Assembly (NCBI GenBank): GCA_003024175.1
Contig: MDYQ01000177.1
Coordinates: 1 to 56,299, forward strand
DNA length: 56,299 nt
Origin: Planoprotostelium fungivorum
Lineage: Eukaryota > Evosea > Variosea > Cavosteliida > Cavosteliaceae
Direction of reading: 5' to 3'
Below the pieces are notes generated by a model. It saw nothing but the letters and a program-made list of their open reading frames with translations. It searched no databases and had not been told where the DNA came from. Made by a program: the position numbers and the translations under genes. Within the stretch, counting starts at the first letter, position 1. Every line of letters starts with the position of its first letter. Positions 12,301-23,900 of this stretch are shown here, piece after piece.

Positions 12301-13499
12301 GAGCCCGTACAATTCGTCAGCTCGACGGACAGCTCGAAACAAGCGTCACCCAAGCCCGTTCGCCACTTGCCCATGCCCACTGCCATCAATCGTGATTCTC
12401 AATCGGATCTCTTGAAAGAATTAGACGTCAAGTGAGTTCATCATATCATCATCGCGATCATCAAAGTCATCATCACGATGCGATCGCGATCACGATCGAG
12501 TTCATCGAGTTGACTTTCCATCAGATTGGAACACAGAGGACAGGCTCAGAAGACGAGAGACATCTCTTCTAGACCTTCTACTCCCATCCTACCGAGAAGA
12601 GTGGAATCACAGAGTTTCGTTGACGAAGAAGAGATCGAATTTACAACGGGCCTACACAAGAAATCAAATCCTCCTCCCTGGCTAGAGCAAGTGTTGGACC
12701 AATTGGAGGTGACATCGAAGTTGTGAAAATCGATTGAAATTTCGATTAGATTCCAGTGAAGAAACCAAAGGAAGAGGAGAACAAGAGGGGGTCTGTTATG
12801 ATGAGTTCCTATCGAAAATCCATGATGTCACCGGTGAGACCTATGATGTCGTACGTAGATGATCTGACCTATACCAGGGATCACTGTTGAGACAAGTGAC
12901 AGATAGTCCGGAGATAGAGAGATTGGACAGAACGAAAGAGGAGAAGAAGGAAGACAAGAAGGAAGAGGAGAAAGAGGAGAAGAAAGACGACAAGAAGGAA
13001 GAGAAGGTGGAGGAGCACGTGGATCTGGATGAATTAGATGATACACCCAGTGAGATCATGTCAGAGAACCTCAGCAGCCGATTGATCGTCACGAACAAAG
13101 ACATCAACATCGTGAGCATCACGATCATCTTCATGTGCATCATCTCATTGCAAATACAGATGTCAGAAGAATCTCTTCCAGCGTCCCCCATGATGGACAG
13201 TGGCAGTCTCCGCACCAGTGAGACCCTCGATGTCATCTCATCCGATCTCATCTGATCTCATTCGATCTCATCTGACCTCTATAGTGAGTCCAGCTCATTC
13301 TCTTCGCAACACGAGCCGCCACCCCGTTATCCATGGTTTCGGAAACACAAAGAAGAATGCCGAAGTCAGGAAGGAGAGGGTGGGATCTGTGGAAGCCATC
13401 CAGCCCATCATGAGCTCCATCGCTGCACCACCCCCCTCCGAGAAGTACAGCCGATCGCGGGCGGCATCGAGCGATTACGAGAAAGAAGGACAAATTTGA
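9340..13499 (+). CDS. type I membrane glycoprotein with long acidic tail
   Basis: I do not recognise the family. The ATG at 9340 starts a signal peptide (MGLNPFLLFILLVGAYGQ). A long Ser/Thr/Asn-rich ectodomain follows with many N-glycosylation sequons and scattered cysteines. One membrane span is visible (GAIAGIIIGSIFGAILIVGL, then KRKRDE). The cytoplasmic tail carries SPPVYNP, a PPxY-type WW-domain ligand, then Pro-rich and very acidic/Lys-rich coiled sequence, ending ...SDYEKEGQI. About 15 short introns splice in phase; 11263-11307 and 11705-11742 carry the shared intron motifs. It could be an adhesion or receptor protein. Confidence 0.8.
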
Positions 13500-13543
13500 A
13501 GATAAAAAGTACGATATTCGAGAATTAAAATACGGTGGGTGAT

Positions 13544-14488
13544 TTATTGTAGAAGGTCCAACCATTCAGAGGAATCGAACGATATGGACAACAGTTCCAG
13601 CTCCAGCGGTGGCAAGTTGTTGAAAGGAAATTCGGCCAGTTGTGCTTGTCCGTCATCATCTTCGTGGCCTCCATTGTCGTCTACCACAAGATGGTCTGGG
13701 GAGTCCTCGAGCAGGATGGGTTGGGCTTGGGCTTGTCCATCTTCTTCTTCACGGTGTTCCTTCTCAACGGATGAGCCTCGTGTGGGATCCTCATGCAGGG
13801 AGGGTTGATCTTCAAACATTTCCTCTGCAAGCTCCGGGTATTGCTCTTCAGTGACATGATCGAACATGGAGGGCTGTCCATATGTGGGTGGCCTCTCGAG
13901 CATCTGGGTGACGTCGATCAGGCCAGAGGACGTTGAGGGGTTGAAAGGGCGGTCTTTGTAGGTAGAACGTCTGGCTTCTCGATGAGGGGAACTCAAACTG
14001 CTTGTCTTTGGGACCAGTTTGAATTGGTTGGAGATGGAGAAGGAGGGTGGCTGGTCCTGGCGAGCGACGATCATGAGAAGGTGATAGTGGAAGGACCAGT
14101 CTCTGACGACCCCATACTCGGGCATCTTGCATTTCCTCTCCTTCTTCAGAAAGTATTCTCTCTTGGTCCCCACGCAGTCCATCAGTTTGAATCGAGCGGG
14201 AAGGTTTCGAAGCAAGGATCGAACCGAAGGTGTCCTGAGATATGGTCGGCTCTGGAGATCGATGGGTCAGAGAATCCTCACGTCAACTCTTGTTGGTAAC
14301 GCTCGCTTGGAATCAAGTAGACGCGGACACGAGCGGGAACTCCAGCATCATGTAATGTGATTGTGGTGGGTGCCTCCTGAGAGAAGACTAAGCACTGTGC
14401 ACGTGTCTACATCTCCCACCTTGCCATTTCCTTGGAGGTATCGAGAGCAGACCTGTTCAGGAGCGACGTTGATGATCTGGTCTGCCAT
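13544..14488 (-). CDS. hypothetical protein with acidic C-terminus
   Basis: The family is not recognised. The ATG at 14488 gives MADQIINVAPEQVCSRYLQG. Two GT-AG introns join this to VPARVRVYLIPSERYQQELT and then to a 210-residue exon. The first half is globular-looking (RNLPARFKLMDCVGTKREYF, then MPEYGVVRDWSFHYHLLMI). The second half is acidic, Pro/Gln-rich and probably disordered, ending ...DSSEWLDLLQ. An acidic hydrophobic tail of this kind could be a transactivation segment, but that is only inference. The start faces the HACD gene 175 bases away; an inverted repeat lies between them. Confidence 0.65.
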
Positions 14489-14566
14489 TGTTTCTCTTTG
14501 TATCTATTGAGTGTGGTGTTGTGTTATGTGGTTGTGTAATTATGTTGGTATGCCATTCTTCATCGT

Positions 14567-14614
14567 GGCCGGCTGTCATGTTTCATAGACAGCCGGCGGC
14601 GTAGACAGCCGGCC
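14567..14614. repeat. GC-rich inverted repeat with two alternative arms
   Basis: GGCCGGCTGTC at 14567-14577 is a perfect 11-bp inverted match to GACAGCCGGCC at 14604-14614. Its last 10 bases also pair with GACAGCCGGC at 14588-14597, so two mutually exclusive hairpins are possible. It lies in the 175-bp region between divergent start codons, in sequence otherwise poor in GC. Confidence 0.8.
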
Positions 14615-14662
14615 GTAGAATCTTGGTGCAGAGGATTCCAGAGTTCGCTGTAGATCGAAGAA

Positions 14663-15553
14663 ATGTCACAACAATTTGAACGATCAGCTTTATCGTCCAT
14701 CATGAAGAAGTTGTATCTCATTGCGTATAATAGCTCACAGTTTGCTGGATGGCAAGTAATTTGACAATATTCATCTTTCTCATCGAATCACTCAGGAGCT
14801 ACATTTTAGGCCGCATTGCCACACATTACGCCAACGGCGGCAGTACAGATGACCTCTATCCCGTCATCGCAACACCTCTCACCATCTTTCAGGGTCTCAC
14901 CATCTTCGAAGTGACTCAGACCAGACCATCCGAATCAATCACTGATATGATGAACAGATCCTCCACTCCGTCTTCGGTTTAGTCAACAGTCCCGTGATGA
15001 CGACCGCTTTACAGAATTTGGCCAGGATATTACTCGTTGCCGTGGCTCATTCTGCACCAGAGGTGGGCGTTCGGTCCGAACTGAATTGACATCTTTCAGT
15101 CCCAAAAGAGTGTGTTTATCACCATCATGGCCACGAGTTGGTCTCTGATCGAGGTATGACACCATCATCACCCTTAACATATATCTCATCATCACACAGA
15201 TCGTCCGCTATCCCTTTTATGTCTTCAATTTGCTTCAATTCGTTCCTAAATTTCTCTTGTGGCTGCGTTATTCCCTCTTCATCGGTCTCTATCCCTGCGG
15301 CGTCGCTGGAGAGGTGATTGCATCTTTCAATCATCTTGATGGACTCACCTTCTATATCCAGGCTGGAACCCTCTACCATGCTCTGCCTGCCTTCCAGAAG
15401 GGTCTGTGGAGCACATCATGGGTCAACTTTTATTACGTGGCGCTCTTCATACTGGCGGCATACATCCCCGGTTTACCTTTCATGTATTCCCACATGTTAC
15501 ATCAGAGAAGGAAGAATCTGGGAAGCATCAACTCGGCCAAGAAGAGATCATAA
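14663..15553 (+). CDS. HACD: very-long-chain 3-hydroxyacyl-CoA dehydratase
   Basis: HACD/PHS1 removes water from 3-hydroxyacyl-CoA in the ER fatty-acid elongation cycle. Family landmarks appear in order: YLIAYNSSQFAGW, VNSPVMTTALQNLARILLV, SWSLIEIVRYPFYVFNLL (catalytic Tyr region), LYPCGVAGE (catalytic Glu) and a Lys/Arg tail after MYSHMLHQRRKNLG. Six membrane spans fit. Intron 1 (14752-14795) starts GCAAGT and ends CAG, a GC-AG intron: reading through hits a stop, and splicing restores GWSYILGRIA exactly. The remaining introns are GT-AG. Confidence 0.95.
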
Positions 15554-15712
15554 AGACATCATCAGCCCGATGCTGACATGAGAAAGAACGTTGTAGACAT
15601 TGCACATTTTATAGACCAATATCGGTCAAGAATCTCGTGATCCCATTTACATGCCCCGATATCTCGTCCTTCAATTGATAAAACTCTTCTGATCCTTCAT
15701 TCGTGGACTTGA

Positions 15713-18700
15713 TCATGACACCTGATGCAAGTGAGACACTCGATCATTAGACGCTGACCCACCGGCTTGTAAGAGTTGCTTGGCCAGATGGACCACGTGG
15801 TTCGAACTCTCAGAGTCTAAAGATTGTGCGAGACCCCTCAATACGGGTACTATCATCATGATCAGAGATGATGATGATGATGATGATGACAACGTGATGA
15901 AGTGATGAGGCACGTACCTAAACTGCTGAGAATGAGACTGAGCTGTTCGTACAGGAAGGGTTCGAGGAGGGTGATAGTAGTGACACCCTGTAACATTCTC
16001 CTGATGTCGTAGGCTTGTGACGTCAAACTGCTGGAAGATTCCTGATCTCACGTGAATCTCCAAATCTTCACGGTCATCGCGATCACGATCGCGATCATCT
16101 CATCACGATGATCGTGTCTTGATGATCACTCACCATGTTTCTCAACGGAGAAGGTGTAGTCGGTTGCATTTTCGGTGTCGTTGATAGAGACAGACGTCCC
16201 CCGACAGAAACGACGGGTGCCTGTTGGTACTGCACGGAGCCCGACCTGGGGATGTTGCTCTGTAGGTTGGTGTCCAGAACAATTCCTGGGGAATTCTGCT
16301 GAAATTTCTGTTGGAATACGATCCACTGCTTGAATTGAGACACTTGCTCTTCGATGGAAGCCTTCCAAGGGGCGTGCTGCTGGTACTGTGACGTGTCAGA
16401 AATGTCGAATATATGTCATTCATGGGTATCTACAGCGTTGTAGATGGTTCCGCACGCACCTGCACGAAGGCTTTATAGTGAGAGAATCCGTCGGCTTGGT
16501 TACCCCAGGCATTCAAGAAGGCTTGTATGTCGGTCTGATGACATCATCAGACTCGAAAATTCCGCGAATTCTCACCTCTTGGCTGGGCTGCAGGGGTGCC
16601 GGGCTCGAGTAAGATAAGGGGTTACCAGGCAACGGTGGAGACGTCACACCGTAGGCTACATTGGGCGTTGTAGATCCATAGCTACTCTGCGTGGCAGTTC
16701 CATAAATAGGAGCAGGCGTTGTAGATACGGGTTGTACCACCGGAGACTGCTGTACGATCGGATTCGTACCGTTGTACGCAGCCTGGGTGGCAGTGGGAAA
16801 GTGAAAACTCGTCGGATTTTCGTTCGAAGAGGGAGATTTCGGCAGGGGAGCGGGCACAGAGAGGTGGATGGAAGGCGTCGACTGGTTCATCGTGGGTACC
16901 ATACCGAGGCTCGTCGTGCTGATGATGGGTGTAGATTGGGACATGGCGTTGTGCTTCAGATCGGCGACCTGCTCGGGTTCGATTCCCGCTCCCGGCGTTT
17001 TTTTCTCACCTCGCTCCTCCTGGATATGACGGGGGTGGTGCCGGTGGATTCGGAGGATGTCCACTCTTCTCTGAATTCTTTGAGGGTAGTGAAGAAGACC
17101 AAGACAGTTTTCCTCAAATTTTCTTGCAGTTCTGTCACTTTGGCGGCGGTTTCGGGGGAATTATTCTCCTTCCTGGAATTTTCTCAGATGTCGAAATTTC
17201 GAGGGGATTTCACCTCTGGATCTGGAGGGTAGAGAGGGCTTTTCCGTGTGAAACGATGTCGGATGATGTCGTGATGAGTTCGGGTTTGTTGTTTTGGAAG
17301 AACTGATTGGTCACAGATAAGAACACCATCTGCTGCAATTGCTCTTTGAATAGAGACGCATCGAAACATTCGTACTCTCTCAGCGACTGCTGGTAGATAT
17401 TTCTACCCACACCGACGACCTGCACGCCGTCAGCGTTGTAGACGACACGCCGTCTCGTTGTAGACGGACGTCACCTTATCGATGATGGTCAACAAGGCCT
17501 CCTGAGTCATGCTGCCGTCCGTCAAAGCTTTCGATCCAGTCGAGGAAGCCGTCTCTGCTGTCAGCACTCTCTCGGGGTTCGTGTTCTTCCTCGAACCGGA
17601 TGGACTGAAGACAGAGCCCTTCCTCTGTCTGGCCCCGCCTGACATCTCCGTTCTCGCGTATTTCTCAAAGAAGGCTTCCAGTTGCCCCCTCTTGGTCGTG
17701 ACGAATTTCAACTTGAACTCGGGAGAGAACATGGCCCAGCGTTCGGCGTTGATGACTGGGGGGGTGAGTGAAATTTCGATGAAATTTCGATCACGTTTCG
17801 TTAGCAGGTAATCGCGGAATTCCTTGTCGCGGTTGAAAATGGCGGGAGATGGGATGAATGGACCGTACGGTTGGATTCCAGACTTGTTAGCGAAACCAAT
17901 ACGGTAGCGGGGGTTACCCTGCTCGTCACGGCTGTCGACAGAGACGACCATGAAGACCTCTGCAGGAATTCAAGGAAAAATGGCGGGAAGAAAATGGCGG
18001 GAAAAAAGGATACGGTTGAATTGGGACTTGATGACGAAGGGGTTGAAGGGTTTGTCACCCTCTTGGAAGACAACGACGATGACGTCATTACCGATGTGTC
18101 TCTTTCTCTCGACTCGTTGTAGATCATCCTTCTGGAAGGGTAATAATGTCGACACGTGGAACTATTGGAATCAGAATGATCCAAGAAATTTCCTCACCAT
18201 GATCTCGAAGCCATTGTGGAAGGTGTACAGAGAGTGGGTGCCCGTCGTATTTTCTGTGAAAAAGATGAGAAAGGTGTGAAATTTCGACGAGATTTACTCT
18301 TGGTGTCTAAGCCACCGGTGTATCCGGTCCAACCGTCCAGTTCGATCATCGTTCCCAGGAATCGAAGGAATTCCTCGTAATCTGGACTGGTCTCCACTGC
18401 GGGGGTCAGAAATGTCCGGGAAATGTCCATCTACAACGCTCACCGTTGGAAAAGAATTGATCTTCACTGTCTTGTCCTTCTCTCTGGTAGATTACTCCAA
18501 ATTTGTATCTCCTGACGATCTCCTTCTGCTCCATGTCCGCCAGATCTGAATCTAAATTTGGATCTGAGATGGACACCCATTTCGTGTTGAAGTTGAGCTG
18601 TCGAACGTCACATTTTGGCGGGAAAATTTTGGCGGGAAATACCTTCTCGTTATTGCTGTTTTTGAATTTCGAATAGTTGGACTTCAACCACTTGAGTTGA

Positions 18701-20262
18701 TCTTTCATCGTACTGTGTTGCGGTGGAATGGACAACCTGTCACTTCCCTGCGAAATGTCAACCACTTTTCTCCACCCCAAAACTTACGTATTTCGTACGT
18801 ATGAGAACTTTCGTTGGTTTTCCAGACTTGTATCCTCCCAGGGAAACGACACAGGGTCCCAAGATCTCCACGTCTCTCATGTAATTGTAGTGCTCTGTAC
18901 ACCGTCACGAAATTTCATCGGAATTTCACCGAGAGCTCACCCGACGAGAGGAGGTATCTCTTGAAGAAGGGGACGTTGAGGTGTTGTAGTTCGACGTCCA
19001 CTGGCGCGTTGTATTTGATGTTATTTCTACCTAATTCGAGGGAATAACCGTATCTTGTTTTGGCTTGCAGGTCAATCTGCTCTCCATCCATACTGGTGGG
19101 CTAGAGTTCTTTTGTTAGGCCCGGGCGTAAATATCGGACACCCACCTCGATCTCTGACCACTCTCTCACGGGTAGGGGCTTCGTGTCCCATTCTTCTTCT
19201 TTCATTTTATTCAGAAGGATGTCCGTCTACAACGATCACGACTCACTGTCCTCTCTCGGCTGCTCGTTCTCTAAGCTGAGGAAGGCGAGGCCCTTCTTTA
19301 GACTGTCCGTCCTCTTTAATTTGTCCTTGTTCTTTCCTCCCATCTTGGACATGAGCCTGCCGCCGACATTGGACAGACGATTCGTCTTTGCATTCTTCGT
19401 GCGAACGGTCTCTACCACTTCGATGAAAAACTCCTCCACGTCCGTCGAAGAGCGTGAGAGGAAGATCTGAGAGGGGTTGGACCACTTGAAGACGTGACGA
19501 TGATGGTCACCTCTCTATATCCCCAGCCCCAACTGGCGGCTTGTTTCTGTGCCTTCTCTTTTGTCAATGCCCTTGGATTCTTATCTCCTCCTTCGGCTGT
19601 GACAAGATTAGAAGATGATTGTCCATCTGATGTGACGGATGCTCACCGGTGAGACCGATAAGATAGATGGGTGCCTTAGAGGACATCTTCGAGGCGAAGT
19701 CTTTGTATTCTGGAAGGTAGAAGAGAGAGCGAGAGGAGTTGATGTTGAATACGAAGACAATGGCATCAACCGTCTTAATCGTCTATACGATAGAGTGAGA
19801 AGGGGATCTTACGAGAGACTCATCCGATGGTATGATTTCGAAACGTCGTCAAACGTAAAGACGAGGAACACATTTGCATTGAGAGAGCGACGCACCTCTT
19901 GAGCAGTCGGTGTGACAGTAGTATTTACGAGAGGTATATCATGTAACTCCAGCGTGCAAGGACGGCCTCCAACCTGGAGGACGTTAACACTGTGAGACAT
20001 TACATCTCGTGCTCACCTGATATCCTTTGCGAACACTCTTGTCTCCATTGGGTGTTGCATTCGTGAATCGGCTGATGAGGGAAGATTGTGTAGAATCGGA
20101 TGCCCCAATGAAGGCCCATAGAGTCGTCAGATCTACGAAAGATCCGATTCCTTCTCACCAAACGATGTAACTCCTCCCAGTCCTCGTCAACATTATCCGT
20201 CACGATTACCGGTGTCTGCATCTCACGCGCCTCTATAACAACTCTCTCGATCTGATATCCTC
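15713..20262 (-). CDS. RapGAP-domain protein with N-terminal degenerate Ras-like domain
   Basis: The C-terminal two thirds is a Rap-GTPase-activating protein: KFGVIYQREGQDSEDQFFSN, GWTGYTGGLDTKS, then ERKRHIGNDVIVVVFQEGDK with the catalytic Asn in GND, and DKEFRDYLLTK. After it come a helical segment, a Pro/Ser/Thr-rich linker and a helical C-terminus ending ...VSHLHQVS. The N-terminal exons (about 20140-19240) spell a Ras/Miro-like fold: WAFIGASDSTQSSLISRF where a P-loop should be, GGRPCTLELHDIP, DAIVFVFNIN, PIYLIGL and STDVEEFFIEVV. The GKS/T and NKxD motifs are absent. More than a dozen short introns; the first exon is unresolved. Confidence 0.88.
16969..17009 (-). repeat. RapGAP intron made largely of a tRNA 3'-end sequence
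   Basis: This 41-base GT-AG intron joins ...ISRRSE to VADLKHNAMSQS. Read on the plus strand it contains a tRNA T-arm (GGGTTCGATTCCC), then CTCCCGGCG (3' acceptor strand plus discriminator) and a T7 run like a Pol III terminator. No D-arm, anticodon arm or matching 5' acceptor strand is found upstream, so it is not a tRNA gene. Confidence 0.55.
17756..17794 (-). repeat. RapGAP intron nearly matching the GPC1 intron
   Basis: A 39-base intron lies between ...YLLTK and LINAER, a conserved junction of the RapGAP family. In transcript direction it starts GTGATC, has GAAATTTC-ATC-GAAATTTC, then ACTCACCCCCCCAG. Apart from one extra A and spacer changes, this equals the 3' half of the GPC1 intron at 1780-1817. 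Confidence 0.85.
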
Positions 20263-20720
20263 TATAGACCACGTGTTACTAGCTTCCTCTAATGCGTCTG
20301 ATTCTCGCCGCTGCCCTTTGAAAAATTTGTTCGGCTCCCAGGCTTGGCCGATTTTGACAAGGAGAATGTTTAAGAGATTAACTTTCAACGCAGCTTCCAC
20401 TTCGATTTCTCGTAGAAGAGAGGGTTAGCTCAGTCTCAGAGACTCTAGAGGTGAAGTTGTGGAACCAGGTGTTGTAAGGCGGCCTAGCTCATTTTATTTC
20501 CGGCTCTCTCTACCCCGCACCTGAGTTCATTGAGCTTCCAGGCGTCATCTCTACTTCTCTGTGAATTTATTCGATTCGTCCTGGGTGCATTTGGTTTTCG
20601 AACTTCAAAACACTGTGTACTTATTGTGCGGCCAAGCGAATATTTACCTTTCTTCAGCACGATTTCACAAGGAGAGAGACGGTCTTGTATAACCTTGTAC
20701 ACGGTGATGAACTTTTTATG
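20233..20720 (-). CDS. unresolved coding-like region
   Basis: Minus-strand pieces read like protein: SHKKFITVYKVIQDRLSPC, and after a probable intron LLVKIGQAWEPNKFFKGQRR with RESDALEEASNTWSIED and a stop at 20233. The exon frames do not join cleanly. The region may be a separate small gene, or may supply the missing 5' exons of the RapGAP gene, whose first exon overlaps its end. No family is recognised. A 148-codon frame on the opposite strand overlaps it. Confidence 0.3.
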
Positions 20721-20972
20721 TGACCATGGTCTTTCACGTCATCTACAGAATTGTAGACGATGTACCGCGAATGATAAAGATCTTATTCAAGAAGAAGGAA
20801 TGGATATTAAGCATCCAATGTCATATGCTGTTGATGATATGACATTACTTCTTGCAACGTTGCAGCGTTTGCCGTCGGCAAATCTTTCGCTTGGTTGTCT
20901 CTGCTTCCGTTTGAATTATCCGTCGGCAGAACTCCGCAACGAGAATCACACCCGATCCACATCGCCAGATCG

Positions 20973-23900
20973 ATGAAGGGAGAGGTTCACGTCCGTTCTA
21001 TGAGGGCGGCACTTCTGACCCTCTTGGTGTTCGCATCGTCATTCTTGGCGGTTTCTTCTCAACCGGCAGCATGCGAACTCAACGATCCTCTTCGCTGCTG
21101 GCTGAGGGATCTATCCTTTACTATTCCAGATACACGAATCGAACAGACGGGACTGACAGTGGATATCACCAACACCACATGCCACAGGTAGGCGTATGCT
21201 GTTAGAATCATGATTCTGAAGGGTTCCAGTCTCTATCTCGCAGACGTGTCCTCTTCTACGACTGCATTCGAAGGAGCATCCATAAACGCATCCGCGAACG
21301 GATTAGGAATCACGTGTAGAGGTAACTGGAGCGTCACAATCGACTATGCACCTCTAAACCTCATCACGATCCCTGGTCAGGTATTTAACCCTCCGATTTC
21401 TCATCTTATAGACAAATCCGTCCAGGTCTACATCGTCCTGGATAATACAAACACGACTCAATCCATCTCCACAAAGTACAACTCCACCACTCGCATGGCC
21501 GATAGTGCCCACCTCGATGCATGTTTTGTCGCCATCAACATCTCATACATTGAGTTCGAGGGGGAGACGGGCCCGTTCCTCAATACGTTCAGAGGTGTAT
21601 TGGTTCCCTTCTTGGAATTTAATGCCAACAAAACCGTCTGTGACCAGTTAGACAAGTACATTGGTAACGACACCACCACCATACTGCACGACCTCGCTCA
21701 ACAGGTAGCTTTAAGACGTTCTAAAGCGTCGCTTACCTTCTTCAGATGCAGAACTACACCGACACGAAGCCCGACAACATCACAGTCATCTCCCAATGTG
21801 AGGAGAAATATTTAAATGATTTTATTTCTTACGATCATCAGATGACTTTGTCGATGTTCGAAAGCACTCTTTCGTCAACGTCACGGACTACGTTCTAAAT
21901 GAGCTCATCGGCACAAAGGGTGTCATCAACATCGACCTCATCATGAACAAGTTAACCAGAGGCACCGGTCGCTTTGATATGTCCGAAGGTATTCCCACCT
22001 ACGTCAAGGAAAACTTTGGAGTGAGTCACCATGTTGCATCAACTCGATCGTCTGCATCATGTTCCCCAGCCGAGCTCCCTCATCATCTTCTCTCTATTCG
22101 ACATTTTTTCGCTCATCATCACCCTCTCGTTCTTCACCATCAACTCTTCATCATCTCCATCTGATCTCTCACCATCATCATCATCATCTGACTCGTGCAG
22201 TTCAACATCCCGGATCCCAAGTTCGACATCACCATTCCAAACTATGGACAACTGACCTTGTCTATCGATGGTGCTGACGTCCGCGGCGTCGACACTTGGA
22301 AGTCATTCGACCTTCTGGTCCCCACCGGCCCTCAGATCTTAGACAGCTCTTTCGGTGAGATCTCCGCGAAATTTCAACTGACGTGGGAAGGTCTGGGACA
22401 ATTCTCCGTGCGAGTCAATTTCTCCGTGGTGGTGGATCTGCACGGTCAAGCTTCGGACTCTGTGTTGAGAGAATCGGGCAGCATCTATCTGTCTCTGTCT
22501 TCTGTTCAACTCAACAGCTCCATGTTCTTAGGCATAGACTCTGACATCAACTCCATACGCTCCAATCAATTCACAGATCCACAGTGCTTAGTGTCTGAGG
22601 TGATCCATCTACAACGCTTCGATTTCCGGGAGATACGGAGATTTCGATGAGAATTGACTCGTTGTAGATCAGAGTGTTCAACATGACTGGACTCGTGTTG
22701 GATTTTGACATGAAGGAGATGTCGTTGACTCCCACTCTATCTACAACCGGCCGTGAGTGATAGAAGGAAGGACGTCGTTCTCATTTTGTTATAGCTCTAG
22801 CTCATGATCTGGACAAGCTGGTCAGCGATGCGTCTGCCTTTATCGTCGGCTCCGTCGGCCCAGCCATCCCGGTCCTCATCTACAACGCGGCAATCCAGCC
22901 CGGCCGCCACACCCTCAACGAGAAGGTGTCCGAAATTTTCACCGAAATTTCATTGACACGGCCAGCTCATGGCTATCTTAACGGAAGAGAGACAGTGTCC
23001 GACGTACGAAGACCCCAACGACGGAACCATCAACGGAAGAGCCACCGGAATATCCATCGGGGCCATTCTCGGAATTTTCCTGGCCATCTGCGTCATCGCC
23101 GCCATATACCTCCGATCGGAGAGAAACAAGTCGTACACCCCCGAGGAGGTGAAATTTCATCGAGATTTCGACTCGAATTGACGCGTTCAGTCCCGCCTCA
23201 TCTCGGAATATCTCGAGGGGGTAGACGTACTTCCCACGGGAGCTACGTCTCTCTTCTTGGATCCATCTATCGGCATCACCATTCGGTACGGTGTCGCCCT
23301 CGTTACCCTCTTTAACATGGCCCTCTTTGTCTCTTCTAACTCTTCCGTCGGCGCCTCTGTCTACGTTTTCTTGTCGACACCCGACACACGCATCCAACTG
23401 CCGTCGACATTCAACTTTGGCCTCGAAAATTCCGTCAAGTGAGAAATCTCGCGGAGATTTCGACTCGTAATGACCACGTGACAGGGACATGTGGAAGGCG
23501 GGTGTCTATCCTCTGAGTATTCTGATCGCTGTCTTCTCTGGATTGTGGCCTTATGTCAAATTGACACTCATGCTCGTCTGCTGGGTCATACCCCCTCGTT
23601 TCATCCCGTTGAAACACCGCGGTCGCATCCTGACGGTGACCATCTACACGTTTGTAGACGCTGAAAAACGGGACAGGTGCTCGATGTCATGGGAAAATGG
23701 TCACTCATCGACGCTTACGTTCTCATCATCATGATGGTTGCCTTCCATTTCCACATTCAACCGCCTGCACCCCTCGTTGTAGATGCATACGTCCAGCCAC
23801 ACTGGGGATTTTATTCCTTTTTATTGGCAACCATGTTGTCTCTCATCATCACCCACATCGTCATCCATTACCACAGAAAGTCCAAAGAATTGGGCACCAC

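Noticed and set aside
16973-17003. tRNA gene on the plus strand
   Set aside because: Only the T-arm, 3' acceptor strand and T-run are present; no D-arm, anticodon arm or matching 5' acceptor strand upstream. It lies in a spliced intron of the RapGAP gene.
20530-20976. 148-codon plus-strand frame as a gene
   Set aside because: No family or splice structure; it overlaps minus-strand coding-like sequence and runs into the real start of the LetA-like gene in another frame.
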